From positions 10,315 to 74,314 of the forward strand of contig NZ_JBHYHC010000040.1 of assembly GCF_042738955.1 (NCBI RefSeq): DNA of 64,000 bases. Reading direction: 5' to 3'. The notes under the pieces were generated by a model, which worked only from the letters and a program-made list of their open reading frames with translations, searched no databases and was not told the origin of the DNA. Each line of letters begins with the position of its first letter. The first letter of the stretch is position 1. This DNA comes from Umezawaea sp042738955 (GTDB lineage Bacteria > Actinomycetota > Actinomycetes > Mycobacteriales > Pseudonocardiaceae). Both the position numbers and the translations under genes were made by a program. Positions 61,771 through 64,000 of this stretch are shown here, one piece after another.

Positions 61771-62820
61771 ATGCCTTCACTCGACCGCCGCCGCTTCCTG
61801 TGGGGCACCACCGCGCTCGGCGCCACCGCCGTGCTCGCCGGTTGCACGTCAAACGAGTCGGCGAAAGCCGGCGCGACCAACGCCGTCGCCGGGTCCTCGG
61901 GGGAGAACAGCCAGCCCGGCAAGGCCGTCACGATCGGCTTCTCCGCGCCTGCCGCCGACCACGGCTGGATGGCGGCCATGACGAAGAACGCCAAGGCGCA
62001 GGCGGGGCAGTTCTCCGACGTGACGCTGAAGGCCACCGAGGGCACCAACGACGTCAACCAGCAGATCGGCCAGGTCGAGACGCTGATCAACGACAAGGTC
62101 GACGTGCTGGTGATCCTGCCGTTCGACGGCAAGGCGCTCACCGAGGTCGGCAGGCAGGCTACCGACGCGGGCATCCCGGTGGTCAACGTGGACCGGATCT
62201 TCGACACGCCGCTGGCCTACCGGGCGTGGATCGGCGGCGACAACTACCGGATGGGCGTCAACGCGGGCAACTACATCGCCGCCCAGATGAAGTCCAAGAA
62301 CATCTCCAGCCCGGTGATCGGCGAGGTCGCCGGCATCGACTCGTTGCCGCTGACCCAGGAGCGCAGCAAGGGCTTCAAGGACGCGCTGGCCCGCGCCGGC
62401 TTCACGGTCGGCCCTCGGGTGTCCGCCCAGTTCACCCCGGAGTCCGGCGAGCAGCAGACCGCGAACCTGCTCCAGGGCGCGAGCAAGCTCGACGCGCTGT
62501 GGAACCACGACGACGACCAGGGCATCGGCGTCCTCGCGGCGATCGACGGCGCGGGCCGCAAGGATTTCATCATGGTCGGCGGCGCGGGCTCGCGGAACAT
62601 GATGGACCTGATCAAGGCCGACAGCGGCGTGGTCAAGGCGACGGTGCTCTACAGCCCGTCGATGGCCTCGTCCGCCATCGCGCTCGCCCGGATGCTCGGC
62701 CAGGCCAAGGGCATCGGCGACCTCGCCGAGCACGAGATCCCGGCGCTCATCACGACCTACTCCGCCGTCGTGAGCAAGGAGAACGTGGACTCCTACCTCG
62801 ACGTCGGCTTCGACTCCTGA
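61771..62820 (+). CDS. Sugar-binding lipoprotein of the ABC transporter
   Basis: 349 residues. The N-terminus DRRRFLWGTTALGATAVLAG then Cys is a Tat-type signal (RRxFL) with a lipobox (LAGC), so it should be exported and lipid-anchored. The rest is a periplasmic-binding-protein-1 fold of the ribose-binding type: AADHGWMAAMTKNAKAQA, LVILPFDGKALTEVGRQA, GIPVVNVDRIF, LWNHDDDQGIGVLAAIDGAG. The ligand is probably a monosaccharide or polyol. It lies 57 bp after the permease and before a hairpin. Confidence 0.94.
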   Translation: MPSLDRRRFLWGTTALGATAVLAGCTSNESAKAGATNAVAGSSGENSQPGKAVTIGFSAPAADHGWMAAMTKNAKAQAGQFSDVTLKATEGTNDVNQQIGQVETLINDKVDVLVILPFDGKALTEVGRQATDAGIPVVNVDRIFDTPLAYRAWIGGDNYRMGVNAGNYIAAQMKSKNISSPVIGEVAGIDSLPLTQERSKGFKDALARAGFTVGPRVSAQFTPESGEQQTANLLQGASKLDALWNHDDDQGIGVLAAIDGAGRKDFIMVGGAGSRNMMDLIKADSGVVKATVLYSPSMASSAIALARMLGQAKGIGDLAEHEIPALITTYSAVVSKENVDSYLDVGFDS

Positions 62821-62826
62821 CCGGGT

Positions 62827-62854
62827 CCCGGTGCCGCAGCGCGGCGGCGCCGGG
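62827..62854 (+). terminator. Hairpin between binding-protein and dehydrogenase genes
   Basis: CCCGGTGCCGC (62827-62837) pairs with GCGGCGCCGGG (62844-62854) over a 6-base loop, with one G:U-type pair. It begins 7 bp after the binding-protein stop. Hairpins here commonly protect the binding-protein mRNA and reduce downstream expression. Confidence 0.6.
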
Positions 62855-62902
62855 GCCTTCCGGGCCGTGGTGGGACACAGGATCGACGAAAGGCCAGGAC
62901 GG

Positions 62903-64000
62903 ATGAACCAGGAGATCGGCGTCGGGATGGTGGGGCACGCGTTCATGGGCGCGGTGCACTCGCAGGCCTGGCGCAACGCGCACCGCTTCTTCGACCTGCC
63001 GCTGACGCCGAGGCTGTCGGTGCTCGGCGGCCGGGACGAGGCCCGCACGCGGGCCGCGGCGGACAAGTACGGGTGGGCCGCGGTCGAGACCGACTGGACC
63101 GAGCTGGTCCGGCGGGACGACGTGCAGGTGGTCGACATCTGCACCCCCGGCGACACGCACTGCGACATCGCGGTGGCGGCGCTGGAGGCGGGCAAGCACG
63201 TGCTGTGCGAGAAGCCGCTGGCGAACTCGGTCGCGGAGGCGGAGAAGATGGTCGCCGCCGCGGAGGCCGCCGCGGCTCGCGGGGTGCGGTCGATGGTGGC
63301 GTTCAACTACCGCCGGGTGCCCGCGCTGGCGTACGCCCGCAAGCTCGTCGCGGCGGGCCGCCTCGGCGAGATCCGGCACGTCCGGGCCGTGTACCTCCAG
63401 GACTGGCTGTCCGACCCGGCCTCGCCGCTGACCTGGCGGCTGGACCGGGAGAAGGCGGGGTCCGGCGCGCTCGGCGACCTCGGCGCGCACATCGTGGACG
63501 CCGCGCAGTTCGTCACCGGCCACACCATCACCGGCGTGTCGGCCCTGACCGAGACCTTCACCAAGTCCCGTCCGGACGGGGCCGGGGGCACGGGCGACGT
63601 CACGGTCGATGACACGGCGCTGTTCCTGGCCCGCTTCGACAGCGGCGCGGTCGGCAGCTTCGAGGCCACCCGCTACGCGCTCGGCCGCAAGAACGCGATG
63701 CGGCTGGAGGTCAACGGCTCCCGCGGCAGCCTGGCGTTCGACTTCGAGTCCATGAACGAGCTCCAGTTCTTCGACGGCGACGCCCCCGGCCCGGAGTCCG
63801 GCTTCCGCCGGGTCCTGGTCACCGAGGCCGACCACCCCTACGTCGGCGCGTGGTGGCCGCCCGGCCACCTCCTCGGCTACGAGCACACCTTCGTCCACGA
63901 GGTCGTCGACCTGGTGACCGCCATCGCCACCGGAGCGGATCCGGCTCCGACCTTCGCCGACGGGCTCCGGGTCCAGCGGGTCCTCGCGGCCGTGGAGGAC
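62903..64000 (+). CDS. Gfo/Idh/MocA-family oxidoreductase (3' end outside window)
   Basis: 366 residues visible, no stop before the window end. N-terminal NAD(P) Rossmann motif GVGMVGHAFMGAVHSQAW, the EKP active-site motif CEKPLANSVAEAE with catalytic Lys, and the C-terminal substrate domain with SGALGDLGAHIVDAAQF. Family members oxidise sugars, inositols or anhydrosugars. ATG 62903 with AGGACGG upstream. Position after a sugar ABC operon makes it the first catabolic step for the imported sugar; identity of the sugar unknown. Confidence 0.92.
   Translation, partial: MNQEIGVGMVGHAFMGAVHSQAWRNAHRFFDLPLTPRLSVLGGRDEARTRAAADKYGWAAVETDWTELVRRDDVQVVDICTPGDTHCDIAVAALEAGKHVLCEKPLANSVAEAEKMVAAAEAAAARGVRSMVAFNYRRVPALAYARKLVAAGRLGEIRHVRAVYLQDWLSDPASPLTWRLDREKAGSGALGDLGAHIVDAAQFVTGHTITGVSALTETFTKSRPDGAGGTGDVTVDDTALFLARFDSGAVGSFEATRYALGRKNAMRLEVNGSRGSLAFDFESMNELQFFDGDAPGPESGFRRVLVTEADHPYVGAWWPPGHLLGYEHTFVHEVVDLVTAIATGADPAPTFADGLRVQRVLAAVED

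Noticed and set aside
1..64000. tRNA, rRNA, insertion sequences, transposases, integrases, CRISPR arrays or a replication origin
   Set aside because: I looked for clover-leaf sequences, transposase motifs, terminal repeats and repeat-spacer patterns and found none I could support.
62903..64000. Naming the dehydrogenase as levoglucosan or inositol dehydrogenase
   Set aside because: The general family and the sugar transporter context fit several substrates; no residue I can see decides between them.

Overview
The window is about 64 kb of very GC-rich DNA with a strong G/C third-codon bias, many GTG/TTG starts and a gene set typical of a mycelial actinomycete. SARP regulators, modular PKS, a CGNR protein, an actinobacterial-style RHS toxin, a ClgR-like regulator beside clpP genes, and rare TTA codons in regulator and secreted-protein genes all fit. 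A Pseudonocardiales genome (Saccharothrix, Lentzea or Actinosynnema type) is my inference; no rRNA or tRNA gene is present to test it.

Region 1 (1-16758) is a compact secondary-metabolite locus. It holds the end of a LuxR regulator, a PucR-type regulator, a class III aminotransferase with a C-terminal extension, two divergently transcribed type I PKS genes and two SARP regulators. The PKS order is KS-AT-ACP, then KS-AT-(dead DH)-KR-ACP-TR. The terminal thioester reductase plus the aminotransferase predict a chain released as an aldehyde and converted to an amine. With an unreduced keto group left by the first module, the amine can close to a six-membered cyclic imine, so the locus looks like a minimal piperidine/piperideine alkaloid pathway. 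The small SARP has no normal start codon in front of its conserved N-terminus; the best start is CTG and it then contains a TTA codon at position 5.

Region 2 (17053-29239) holds a Na+/H+ antiporter with a zinc-finger tail, an unrecognised protein, a VOC protein, a large SARP-ATPase-TPR regulator facing a translationally coupled operon (TetX-like monooxygenase, SGNH hydrolase, aromatic-hydroxylase-type monooxygenase), and a second Na+/H+ antiporter.

Region 3 (29290-39983) is a secreted-protein/toxin region: an FG-GAP plus ricin-type secreted protein converges, through a strong hairpin, on an immunity gene coupled to a 2043-residue secreted RHS/YD-repeat toxin. A 520-bp non-coding stretch follows.

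Region 4 (39984-54891) has a ClgR-like XRE regulator, a coupled pair of clpP genes in which the second lacks the catalytic serine, an NB-ARC/TPR (STAND) protein, an ABM-fold protein, AraC, MalY-like and DinB proteins, a CGNR regulator, an exported alpha/beta hydrolase, a cytochrome P450, a methyltransferase, a GGDEF/EAL-type protein with decayed catalytic motifs, and a secreted lamin-tail protein.

Region 5 (54893-64000) has TetR and SnoaL-like genes, then a sugar locus: two ROK regulators and a coupled ATPase-permease operon with binding protein and a Gfo/Idh/MocA dehydrogenase cut off by the window end. Clear inverted repeats that look like ROK operators lie before the second ROK gene.
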